9,060 nucleotides of DNA from Campylobacterota bacterium (GTDB taxonomy: Bacteria > Campylobacterota > Campylobacteria > Campylobacterales > Sulfurovaceae). Shown here in pieces: positions 1-6,251 of the stretch. A model generated the notes under the pieces. It saw nothing but the letters and a program-made list of their open reading frames with translations, was not told the DNA's origin and searched no databases. The translations under genes and the position numbers were made by a program. The stretch lies in assembly GCA_011330645.1 (NCBI GenBank), contig DRQB01000005.1, positions 1 through 9,060 of the forward strand, given 5' to 3'. Numbering within the stretch: the first letter of the stretch is position 1; each line of letters begins with the position of its first letter.

Positions 1-378
1 AATCAAGATTTTTCTATTGCATGTGAAGTAAAATATATTACATTTATGCCCGAACTACCTACAAATCTTAAAGAGACATTTCATGAGACTGTTTTATTTG
101 TGTTAAGTGGGTATACATTTGAAAGTGCGGGGTTAGATGCGGATTACCTTACTTTTGAGGCAGGGTTTGGAGAAGAGAACTTTGGTTCTACTGTTTCTGT
201 ACCTCTTTTAGCAATACAGCAACTTTTTGTAGGAGACAATCCAATTATTCTAAATCTTGCTAAACCTATGTCGGAGATAGAGAAACAAAAAGAGACGCAT
301 TCTTTATCCAAAAAATCTTCTATGGAAGCCCTTCTCAATAATCCAGAAAATAAGAAACTTTTGAAAAATAAAAAATAA
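1..378 (+). CDS. SspB-like small protein, 5'-truncated by window edge
   Basis: The reading frame is open from base 1 (residues read NQDFSIACEVKYITF) through the Met at 46 to TAA at 376-378, so the gene probably begins upstream and 46 is an internal Met. The visible layout matches the ClpXP adaptor SspB, especially the alphaproteobacterial type: a YITF strand, then a hydrophobic strand (TVLFVL), an FG turn (AGFGEENFG), then a VSVPLLAIQQLF strand like the SVP-x-AA-V/L segment of SspB, then a short hydrophobic strand (IILNL). A charged, probably disordered Lys/Glu/Ser tail of about 37 residues follows and ends KKLLKNKK. SspB proteins also carry a flexible tail ending in a short basic ClpX-binding peptide. 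SspB binds ssrA-tagged proteins and hands them to ClpXP in the cytoplasm. The match was judged by eye against remembered SspB sequences, so the coding call is firm but the function is a hypothesis. The gene is convergent with the LysR gene. Confidence 0.7.
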   Translation, partial: NQDFSIACEVKYITFMPELPTNLKETFHETVLFVLSGYTFESAGLDADYLTFEAGFGEENFGSTVSVPLLAIQQLFVGDNPIILNLAKPMSEIEKQKETHSLSKKSSMEALLNNPENKKLLKNKK

Positions 379-393
379 GGTTACCTATTTTTT
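370..393. terminator. Possible bidirectional terminator between convergent genes
   Basis: An A/T-rich hairpin sits in the short gap between two convergent genes. The left arm AAAAATAAGG (371-380) pairs with CCTATTTTT (384-392) across a TTA loop, with one bulged A. An A run on one side and a T run on the other would give U-tracts in both directions. Only two G-C pairs support it, so it is a weak candidate. Confidence 0.35.
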
Positions 394-395
394 AT

Positions 396-1304
396 TTATG
401 AATCACAAGAACCTGCTAAAATATAATCAACTACATTGTCTACATATGCATTGTGTTTATTTTCTTTAGAATAAGCAATGAAAAATTTACGAGTCATTGT
501 ATATCCTCTAAGACGTGCTTCAAATAATTCACCTTTAGCCACTTCATCTGCTATTGCATGTCTTGAGATAATAGAAACCACAGGTTTTTCCAAATCTTTT
601 GTACTCTTTTTAATCGTTTGTAGTACGGCTGTTGTATTACTTACTTCAGAAAGTACATCAAAACTTTTACAAGATACACCTAATTCTTCAAAAACTTCAG
701 AAACCACACGTCTGGTATGAGAACCTTCATCACGACAAATCCAAGAAAAATCATACAATTCTTCTGTTTTAAGCAGCTTTGGAATCGGTGCATTACTTAC
801 AACAACCAATTCATCTTCCAACCATTCTCTATAGATAAGGTCATTATCCATAACTGGAGACTCAATAAGTCCTACATCTAACTTTCTGTCTTTTAGTTTT
901 TGTACAATATTATCACTCACGTCAATAGATAAATTAATATCATTGTTAATAGCTTTACCAATCGTGTTCAAACATTGTCCAGGGATAACATACGTACCAA
1001 TAGTATAGGAAGCACCTAGTCTAAAAGTAATCTCTTTATTGATAATTTTAAGTACATCTTTTTCAGAAGAATTAATCTCTTTTTCAAGTCTTGTTGCAAT
1101 TTTATAAAGTTCATCACCTTCATTGGTAAGTTTAATACCATTTTTTTTACGTTCAATGACTTTACATGCAAGATATTTTTCTATAAATTTAATCTGTTGT
1201 GTAACGGCTGGTTGAGAAATACCTAACTTAGCTGATGCTTTTGAAAAACTTCTTTCGCGCGCTACCGTTAAAAATGTCTCTAATTTTACAAAATCTTTTA
1301 GCAT
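396..1304 (-). CDS. LysR-family transcriptional regulator
   Basis: This 302-residue protein has the usual LysR length and layout. The N-terminal winged helix-turn-helix covers residues 5-63, with the recognition region SFSKASAKLGISQPAVTQQI at 19-38 and the wing around ERKKNGIKLT. A linker helix follows, then a periplasmic-binding-protein-like effector domain from about 90 to 295 (starts GASYTIGTYVIPG; includes DVGLIE and a WICRDEGSHTR segment). It would act as a cytoplasmic tetramer that binds DNA and senses a small molecule; the effector cannot be read from sequence. The start is supported by an AAGAAGGAAC ribosome-binding site 6 bases upstream (1311-1320). The gene is divergent from the helicase operon rather than from a metabolic gene, so its target is unclear. 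LysR regulators often repress their own promoter, and the shared upstream region carries an inverted repeat. Assignment to the family is secure; a specific name is not. Confidence 0.93.
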   Translation of the reverse strand: MLKDFVKLETFLTVARERSFSKASAKLGISQPAVTQQIKFIEKYLACKVIERKKNGIKLTNEGDELYKIATRLEKEINSSEKDVLKIINKEITFRLGASYTIGTYVIPGQCLNTIGKAINNDINLSIDVSDNIVQKLKDRKLDVGLIESPVMDNDLIYREWLEDELVVVSNAPIPKLLKTEELYDFSWICRDEGSHTRRVVSEVFEELGVSCKSFDVLSEVSNTTAVLQTIKKSTKDLEKPVVSIISRHAIADEVAKGELFEARLRGYTMTRKFFIAYSKENKHNAYVDNVVDYILAGSCDS

Positions 1305-1362
1305 TTTGATGTTCCTTCTTTAATGGAAATAATTCTATGTATTCTTTTTCCAAATTTAACTA

Positions 1363-1391
1363 ATTATATCAGATTATACTTAAAAAGTAAA
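1363..1391 (-). promoter_or_regulatory. Candidate sigma-70 promoter of the LysR gene
   Basis: Read on the minus strand, an extended -10 (TGATATAAT, 1363-1371) lies 17 bases from a -35-like TTTACT (1386-1391, four of six consensus bases). A second TATAAT overlaps at 1373-1378. Transcription would start near 1356, giving a leader of about 50 bases before the LysR start codon. Confidence 0.55.
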
Positions 1392-1428
1392 TAACCTAAA
1401 CTTATTTTCATAATTACATTGATAGTTA

Positions 1429-1457
1429 TCTCTACTGTACCCCAGACACAGCAGAGA
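1429..1457. promoter_or_regulatory. Imperfect 29-bp inverted repeat, possible operator
   Basis: Arms TCTCTACTGT (1429-1438) and ACAGCAGAGA (1448-1457) are complementary at nine of ten positions around a 9-base centre. The repeat lies in the divergent lysR-uvrD region, upstream of the helicase -10 and about 80 bases upstream of the LysR promoter. It is richer in C and G than its surroundings. It could be a binding site for the LysR protein or another dimeric regulator. No T-run follows either arm, so a terminator is unlikely. Confidence 0.4.
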
Positions 1458-1473
1458 GTAAACTTTTTAAAGG

Positions 1474-1488
1474 TATAATTAATATAAT
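1474..1488 (+). promoter_or_regulatory. Candidate -10 elements for the helicase operon
   Basis: Two perfect TATAAT hexamers (1474-1479 and 1483-1488) follow a T-rich stretch (ACTTTTTAA). No good -35 is visible; Campylobacterota sigma-70 promoters commonly lack one. The first hexamer is the better placed, giving a start near 1486 just ahead of the GAGGAG ribosome-binding site at 1491-1496. Confidence 0.5.
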
Positions 1489-1507
1489 TAGAGGAGTGTA
1501 CTAATCA

Positions 1508-3574
1508 ATGGAAAAGATTTTAAATGAGCTAAATCCGGCACAAAAAGAAGCTGTAGAACACATAGATGGTCCGATGCTTATCCTTGCTGGTGCAGGAAGT
1601 GGAAAAACAAAAACACTGACTTCTAGACTTGCATATCTTGTCGGGGTAATAGGCATTGACCCGGCCAATACGCTCACACTCACATTTACAAATAAAGCTG
1701 CAGCTGAAATGCGTGAACGTGCCTTAAAACTCATGTCTAACAAAGTATCTTACCCTCCACTTTTATGTACTTTTCATAAGTTTGGCTTACTCTTCTTAAA
1801 ATTTCACATTGAAAAACTTGGACGCAGTAATGCCTTTGTGATTATTGATAGTGATGATAAAAAACGTCTTCTACGTTCCATTGCAAAAGAATTAAAAATT
1901 GATTTAAATCTCTCTTTTATCGCTTCAGAGATTTCAAAATACAAAAATTCTTTGCTCTCTCCAGAAGTAGTACTTGAAAAAGCAGAATTGCCTGACTATA
2001 AAAAAATAGCCAATATCTATGTAAAATATCAAGCCAATATTGAAGAGAATAATCTTGTAGATTTTGATGATTTACTTATGCTAACCTACAAAATACTCTC
2101 GGAAAATGATGCATTACGAAAAGAGACCAGTAACCGCTATAAGTATATCATGGTTGATGAGTATCAAGATACCAATGAACTGCAGTTTCAACTCCTTGAA
2201 CTCCTTTCATCAGAACATAATAATCTCTGTGTGGTAGGAGATGATGATCAGAGTATCTATGGTTGGCGTGGTGCCAATATTCGTAATATTTTAGAATTTG
2301 CAACAAATTTTGAAACATGTAAAACAGTCAAATTAGAAACCAATTACCGTTCTACGGAACCTATATTAAATGCAGCAAATACACTTATAGAGCATAATTC
2401 AACACGTTTAGGGAAAAAACTACACTCACATAAAGGGAAAGGGAAAGAAGTTAAACTCCTACATTCTCTTGATGAATCAATGGAAGCCAAGGCAATCGCA
2501 AGAGAGGTTCAAAAACTCCTTGATGCAGGGACAGATCCCGATGAGATAGCTGTACTCTACCGTATCAATGCCCTCTCACGTTCACTTGAAGAAGGATTTA
2601 CCAAAGAAGGTGTAGGATTCAAACTTATCGGTGGTATGCGATTCTATGAACGCGCTGAGATAAAAGATATTATCTCTTACCTCAGGGTACTTTCAAACCC
2701 AAACGATGACTTCTCCCTTGTACGGATTATTAATAAACCTAAAAGAGGGATTGGTAAAGCTTCTATTGAAAAACTACAAAAAGCTGCTTTTGATGTACAC
2801 CTATCCCTTTACAGCTATATAGAAAGGTCACTTGCAGGTGAATATCCTTTGGTGATTAGTAAAAAAATAGCAACCTCACTCACAGCTCTGGTAGAAAGCA
2901 TCAAACTCTTACAGGATTCTCTTAAAAATGAGTTGGGAAATTTTATTAATCTTTTTGAAGAGCATATTAAACTCAAAGACCACTATGCAGGAATGGTAGA
3001 TGGTATGGATCGTATTCTAAATATCGATGAGTTTTATGGATATTTCAGAGATGCCGTTATCAAAAACCCTGATCTTACACTTGATGAATTTCTCAATGAC
3101 ATTTCACTCCAATCTGACCAAGACCAGATAGAAGAAGATGCTATTACCATTATGAGTATTCACGCTGCCAAAGGGCTTGAGTTTGAACATCTTTTTGTCA
3201 TAGGGCTAGAAGAGGAGTTCTTTCCTCTACTTGGTGAGGGCTGCAATATGGAAGAGGAGCGCCGTCTAGGGTATGTTGCTATCACAAGAGCCAAATCTGA
3301 CCTTACACTTTGTTATGTTGACAGCCGTTTTTATAAAGGTCGCCGTAAAATGATAGACAAAAGCCGTTTCCTTGGTGAAGCCGGTCTCATACAAGATACC
3401 AGTCTCAAAATCACCAAACAAGCTGCCTTTAAAAAAGGTGATTTGGTCAAACATAAGATTTTTGGCATTGGGCGTGTACAAGCAGCCAATAAATCAGGGA
3501 AAGAGTATAAACTACTCATCAACTTCGGTGGAAATAAAAAAGAAATTTTAAGTTCTTTTGTACAAAGTATCTAA
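1508..3574 (+). CDS. uvrD: UvrD/PcrA-type superfamily 1 DNA helicase
   Basis: This is an ATP-dependent 3'-5' DNA helicase of the UvrD/Rep family, which unwinds DNA in nucleotide excision and mismatch repair and clears blocked forks. All SF1A motifs are present in order: Q motif at 8-16, Walker A AGAGSGKT at 27-34, motif Ia TFTNKAAAEM, Walker B VDEYQD at 216-221, motif III GDDDQSIYGWRGA from 244, motif IV with ETNYRST, motif V IHAAKGLEFEHLF at 551-563, and motif VI EERRLGYVAITRAK with the arginine finger near 594. The 688-residue length is close to the family norm. The C-terminal segment from about 641 (FKKGDLVKHKIFGIGRV) is the Tudor-like domain of UvrD/PcrA that contacts RNA polymerase; Rep lacks it, which favours UvrD/PcrA over Rep. 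An in-frame TAA at 1502-1504 fixes ATG 1508 as the first start. GAGGAG lies 11 bases upstream, slightly far. The stop overlaps the next start (TAATG), so the gene leads an operon with truB and ispE. Confidence 0.96.
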   Translation: MEKILNELNPAQKEAVEHIDGPMLILAGAGSGKTKTLTSRLAYLVGVIGIDPANTLTLTFTNKAAAEMRERALKLMSNKVSYPPLLCTFHKFGLLFLKFHIEKLGRSNAFVIIDSDDKKRLLRSIAKELKIDLNLSFIASEISKYKNSLLSPEVVLEKAELPDYKKIANIYVKYQANIEENNLVDFDDLLMLTYKILSENDALRKETSNRYKYIMVDEYQDTNELQFQLLELLSSEHNNLCVVGDDDQSIYGWRGANIRNILEFATNFETCKTVKLETNYRSTEPILNAANTLIEHNSTRLGKKLHSHKGKGKEVKLLHSLDESMEAKAIAREVQKLLDAGTDPDEIAVLYRINALSRSLEEGFTKEGVGFKLIGGMRFYERAEIKDIISYLRVLSNPNDDFSLVRIINKPKRGIGKASIEKLQKAAFDVHLSLYSYIERSLAGEYPLVISKKIATSLTALVESIKLLQDSLKNELGNFINLFEEHIKLKDHYAGMVDGMDRILNIDEFYGYFRDAVIKNPDLTLDEFLNDISLQSDQDQIEEDAITIMSIHAAKGLEFEHLFVIGLEEEFFPLLGEGCNMEEERRLGYVAITRAKSDLTLCYVDSRFYKGRRKMIDKSRFLGEAGLIQDTSLKITKQAAFKKGDLVKHKIFGIGRVQAANKSGKEYKLLINFGGNKKEILSSFVQSI

Positions 3575-4404
3575 TGAATCGCCTTTTTGTTGTCAATAAA
3601 CCAATATTTCGTAGCTCCAATAGCTATATGGGTTACGTCAAACGTAAATACGGTACTAAAAAAGTGGGCTTTTCAGGCACACTTGACCCTTTTGCCACAG
3701 GCTGTCTCATTGTAGCCACTGGTCAATACACCAAACTCTTTCAATACCTCAATAAAACCCCAAAAAGCTACAAAGCAACCCTATGGCTAGGAGCAAACTC
3801 TCCAAGCCTTGATATAGAGAATATAGACAGCATTAAAGAGGTAGCACATTTTACGACAGTACAGATAGAAGAGGTACTCTCCTCACTTATGGGTGAGCTT
3901 ACCTACTACCCTCCAAAATTTTGTGCAAAAAAGATAAATGGACAACGTGCCTACGAGCTTGCACGTGCAGGGGAAGAGGTAGATTTAAAAACCATTACCT
4001 CTACCATTTACGATATAAAACTACTGAACTACAACCATCCCTTTGTGCACTTCGAAGCCAAAGTGTCTGAGGGAACGTATATACGCTCACTAGGTGCACT
4101 CATCGCCGATAAACTAGGGGTTGATGGAACACTCTCAAGCCTGCACCGTATTCATGAAGGGCAGTTTTATTATGACAATGAAAAAGCCCTGAACCCTTTT
4201 ACCCATCTGGCATTGCCTACCAATGTCTATACAGGTGATGAATCATTCATGGAACTTGGGAAAAAACTTGGCGTAGAGTATTTCCAGATACAAGATGAAG
4301 GTATATATCTTATTGAAACGTCACAATTTTTTTCTATTATCGAAATCATAGAGAATGAAGTCAAATATCGATTTAACCGCATTCCAAAATTTCAGGAGGC
4401 ATGA
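3574..4404 (+). CDS. truB: tRNA pseudouridine(55) synthase TruB
   Basis: TruB converts U55 in the T-loop of most tRNAs to pseudouridine in the cytoplasm. The catalytic motif is clear: KKVGFSGTLDPFATG, with the nucleophile Asp38. Other family landmarks follow: the early KP (9-10), YKATLWLG, the YYPPKFCAKKINGQRAYELAR segment, and SEGTYIRSLGALIADKLG. At 276 residues it has the short Campylobacter-type form, with no recognisable C-terminal PUA domain; the last 60 residues are not obviously conserved. It starts within the helicase stop codon (TAATG, one-base overlap), indicating translational coupling, and its own stop overlaps the ispE start. No separate ribosome-binding site is obvious, which fits coupling. 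Confidence 0.96.
   Translation: MNRLFVVNKPIFRSSNSYMGYVKRKYGTKKVGFSGTLDPFATGCLIVATGQYTKLFQYLNKTPKSYKATLWLGANSPSLDIENIDSIKEVAHFTTVQIEEVLSSLMGELTYYPPKFCAKKINGQRAYELARAGEEVDLKTITSTIYDIKLLNYNHPFVHFEAKVSEGTYIRSLGALIADKLGVDGTLSSLHRIHEGQFYYDNEKALNPFTHLALPTNVYTGDESFMELGKKLGVEYFQIQDEGIYLIETSQFFSIIEIIENEVKYRFNRIPKFQEA
4394..4399 (+). promoter_or_regulatory. Ribosome-binding site that decides the ispE start
   Basis: A perfect AGGAGG lies in the last codons of truB. Two tandem ATGs follow at 4401 and 4404. Spacing is 1 base to the first and 4 bases to the second, so the second is the more likely initiation codon, although still close. Confidence 0.6.
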
Positions 4405-5180
4405 TGTACAGTATTAAAGCCCATGCTAAAGTAAACATATTTTTAAAAATTACTGGACATAAAGAAGGGTACCATACCCTACTCTCACGTTTTATGCGTG
4501 TGGAAGATTTATATGATACTATTAGCTTCGTACCTTGTGAATGTAATACGTTTACTATAGAAGGATGTGATGATATTCCGCTCGAGTCTAACACTATCTA
4601 CAAGGCTTACAAGGCACTCAATGACTATACTGGGGACTTGGACATACTCAACTTCTTTTACAAGTATAAGGTAGTGGTTACCAAGCGTATCCCAAGCCAA
4701 GCAGGACTTGGAGGTGGGAGCTCCGATGCTGCTGCATTTATGCGCTTAGTCAAAGAAGTGTGTAACCTTATGGTAAGTACAGAAGAATTAGCAAAGATAG
4801 GAAGTACTATAGGTGCAGACCTACCTTTTTTCATCTACAACTATCCTTCTGCCAATGTAAGTGGATTTGGCGAAATTGTTGAAGCTTTTGAAGAAACACC
4901 CTTACCATTAGAACTTTTTACACCAGATATAGGCTGTGATACTGCTATGGTTTACAAAACATTCAAAGAATCTTTTTTAGATGATATTGCGTTGTGTTCA
5001 TTTTTAGGATGGGAGAAACTCGAATCAAAAACTATTTTAGATATGATAGGAGACCCTATTATACTCAATGATTTGTATGCTGCAGCACGTATCGCATATT
5101 CTCAACTCAAAACTGTTGCCCCTAAAGGATGGTTTTTTTCTGGGTCTGGGAGTACCTTTTTTAGAGTCATTGAGACATAG
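4404..5180 (+). CDS. ispE: 4-diphosphocytidyl-2-C-methyl-D-erythritol kinase IspE
   Basis: IspE is the ATP-dependent GHMP kinase of the non-mevalonate (MEP) route to isoprenoids; it phosphorylates CDP-methylerythritol at the 2-hydroxyl. The glycine-rich GHMP motif PSQAGLGGGSSDAAA starts near residue 97. The substrate-side AKVN with Lys9 is at the N-terminus, the GADLPFF segment with the catalytic Asp near 139 is intact, and the C-terminal SGSGSTFF motif is present. Length (258 residues from the chosen start) is normal. The alternative start at 4401 would add one Met and give a four-base ATGA overlap with truB; the ATG at 4404 is preferred because the AGGAGG is otherwise only one base away. 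It is the last gene of the uvrD-truB-ispE operon. No clear terminator hairpin was seen in the 75 bases downstream. Confidence 0.95.
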   Translation: MYSIKAHAKVNIFLKITGHKEGYHTLLSRFMRVEDLYDTISFVPCECNTFTIEGCDDIPLESNTIYKAYKALNDYTGDLDILNFFYKYKVVVTKRIPSQAGLGGGSSDAAAFMRLVKEVCNLMVSTEELAKIGSTIGADLPFFIYNYPSANVSGFGEIVEAFEETPLPLELFTPDIGCDTAMVYKTFKESFLDDIALCSFLGWEKLESKTILDMIGDPIILNDLYAAARIAYSQLKTVAPKGWFFSGSGSTFFRVIET

Positions 5181-5221
5181 TATTCTTGAGCTGCATCAAT
5201 ATTACCTTAAACTCCACACGT

Positions 5222-5227
5222 TATAAT
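5222..5227 (+). promoter_or_regulatory. Candidate -10 for the desaturase gene
   Basis: A perfect TATAAT lies 28 bases before the desaturase start codon, in an otherwise unassigned 75-base gap. No matching -35 is visible. It would give a leader of about 20 bases, with a weak AAGAG ribosome-binding site five bases before the ATG. Confidence 0.4.
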
Positions 5228-5255
5228 AAGCTTAATTCACTATAAAAGAGTACCA

Positions 5256-6218
5256 ATGTCCAACACAATCGTATATGCAGATATATTTGATGAACTTAAA
5301 GCCCAAGTTCGTGAAGCAGGTTTATTAGAGCGAGTACCTGTACGCGGAACCATAGAAATGATTGCTATTATTCTCTCTATCACAGTAGCGCTTGCCACTG
5401 CACCCTACTGGAACCCTATTCTTTTAGCCCTCTTTTTAACCCTTATTTTTACACGTTCAGTATTTGTTTCACATGATATCTTACATACACAGTATTTTAA
5501 AAATAAGTCACTTTCAAAAAAACTTTCTTATCCATTTTCAGCGTTCATACTTTCCAACTCCTCTTCATGGTGGGATTATAAACATAATGTCAATCACCAT
5601 ACTTACTGTAACATCGTAGAAAAAGATGAAGATATTCGTGCCCTTGATGGTGCTTTTACTCCCAACAAAGGCAATAGCCCTTTTATCAAGAAATATAAAC
5701 ATATTATTTTTTGGGGTGCAATGTTTTTTATGTTCCCCGCATTTATAGCACAGTCATACAAGTTTGTCATTAAGCGTAAACTTTGGGGTGAGTTTGCACT
5801 TATGTTACTTCACTGGCCACTTATTTGGGGTACTTTACTCTACCAAATAGGTGCAATGGATACTTTCATTGTTGCTTTGACTATGAATTTTATACTTTCC
5901 CCTTGGCTAGCCTTTGGATTTATCACCAATCATTTAGGGTGTGAGACCTTTTCCGAAGAAGAAGCAAAAGCATTTTCTTGGATGGAATTGCAAATGAGAG
6001 GAAGTCGTTCCCTCAAAGGTGGGAAGATAGTCCATTGGTTCTATGGTGGACTGAACACACAGATTGAACACCATCTCTTTCCTAAAGCACCACGTTTCAA
6101 TCTCTTAAAAGTTCAAAAAATGACGAAAGAGTTTGCCCAAAAATATGGTATACCTTATTTTGAAACCACACCTTTGATGGCATATGTACAGATAAATGAT
6201 GCATTAAAAGAGTACTAA
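5256..6218 (+). CDS. Membrane fatty acid desaturase
   Basis: This is an integral membrane, di-iron, oxygen-dependent desaturase that introduces a double bond into fatty acyl chains (acyl-lipid or acyl-CoA; the substrate and position cannot be told). The three histidine boxes are complete: HDILH at 73-77, HNVNHH at 110-115 and QIEHH at 269-273. An additional NHLG histidine at 226 is likely also a metal ligand. Hydrophobic segments lie near residues 33-65, 150-172, 180-200 and 203-224, giving the usual four-helix topology with the His boxes on the cytoplasmic face. The 320-residue length is typical. The start is the first ATG after the candidate promoter. Campylobacterota can make unsaturated fatty acids without such an enzyme, so it probably serves to adjust membrane fluidity when oxygen is present (inference). 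The next gene follows after 33 bases and may be co-transcribed. Confidence 0.92.
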   Translation: MSNTIVYADIFDELKAQVREAGLLERVPVRGTIEMIAIILSITVALATAPYWNPILLALFLTLIFTRSVFVSHDILHTQYFKNKSLSKKLSYPFSAFILSNSSSWWDYKHNVNHHTYCNIVEKDEDIRALDGAFTPNKGNSPFIKKYKHIIFWGAMFFMFPAFIAQSYKFVIKRKLWGEFALMLLHWPLIWGTLLYQIGAMDTFIVALTMNFILSPWLAFGFITNHLGCETFSEEEAKAFSWMELQMRGSRSLKGGKIVHWFYGGLNTQIEHHLFPKAPRFNLLKVQKMTKEFAQKYGIPYFETTPLMAYVQINDALKEY

Positions 6219-6240
6219 ATACATCATAATTCCACTTAAC

Positions 6241-6246
6241 AAGGAG
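6241..6246 (+). promoter_or_regulatory. Ribosome-binding site fixing the start of the H1-like gene
   Basis: AAGGAG lies five bases before ATG 6252. The in-frame GTG at 6246-6248 overlaps this element, so initiation at GTG is implausible and ATG 6252 is the start. Confidence 0.75.
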
Positions 6247-6251
6247 TGAAA

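Noticed and set aside
46..48. ATG 46 as the true start of the first gene
   Set aside because: The frame stays open upstream with SspB-like residues (KYITF) just before it, and there is no ribosome-binding site in front.
478..720. Plus-strand open frame of 80 codons
   Set aside because: It is antisense to the LysR effector domain, without a ribosome-binding site or recognisable protein features.
4373..4700. Minus-strand open frames across the truB-ispE junction
   Set aside because: They are antisense to confidently identified genes, with no start signals or domain features.
5221..5245. TTATA...TATAA inverted repeat and AAGCTT palindrome before the desaturase gene
   Set aside because: Short A/T-only arms of this kind are expected by chance in such AT-rich DNA; no operator or terminator can be argued from them.
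6246..6251. GTG at 6246 as start of the H1-like gene
   Set aside because: The GTG overlaps the AAGGAG ribosome-binding site; ATG 6252 has proper five-base spacing.
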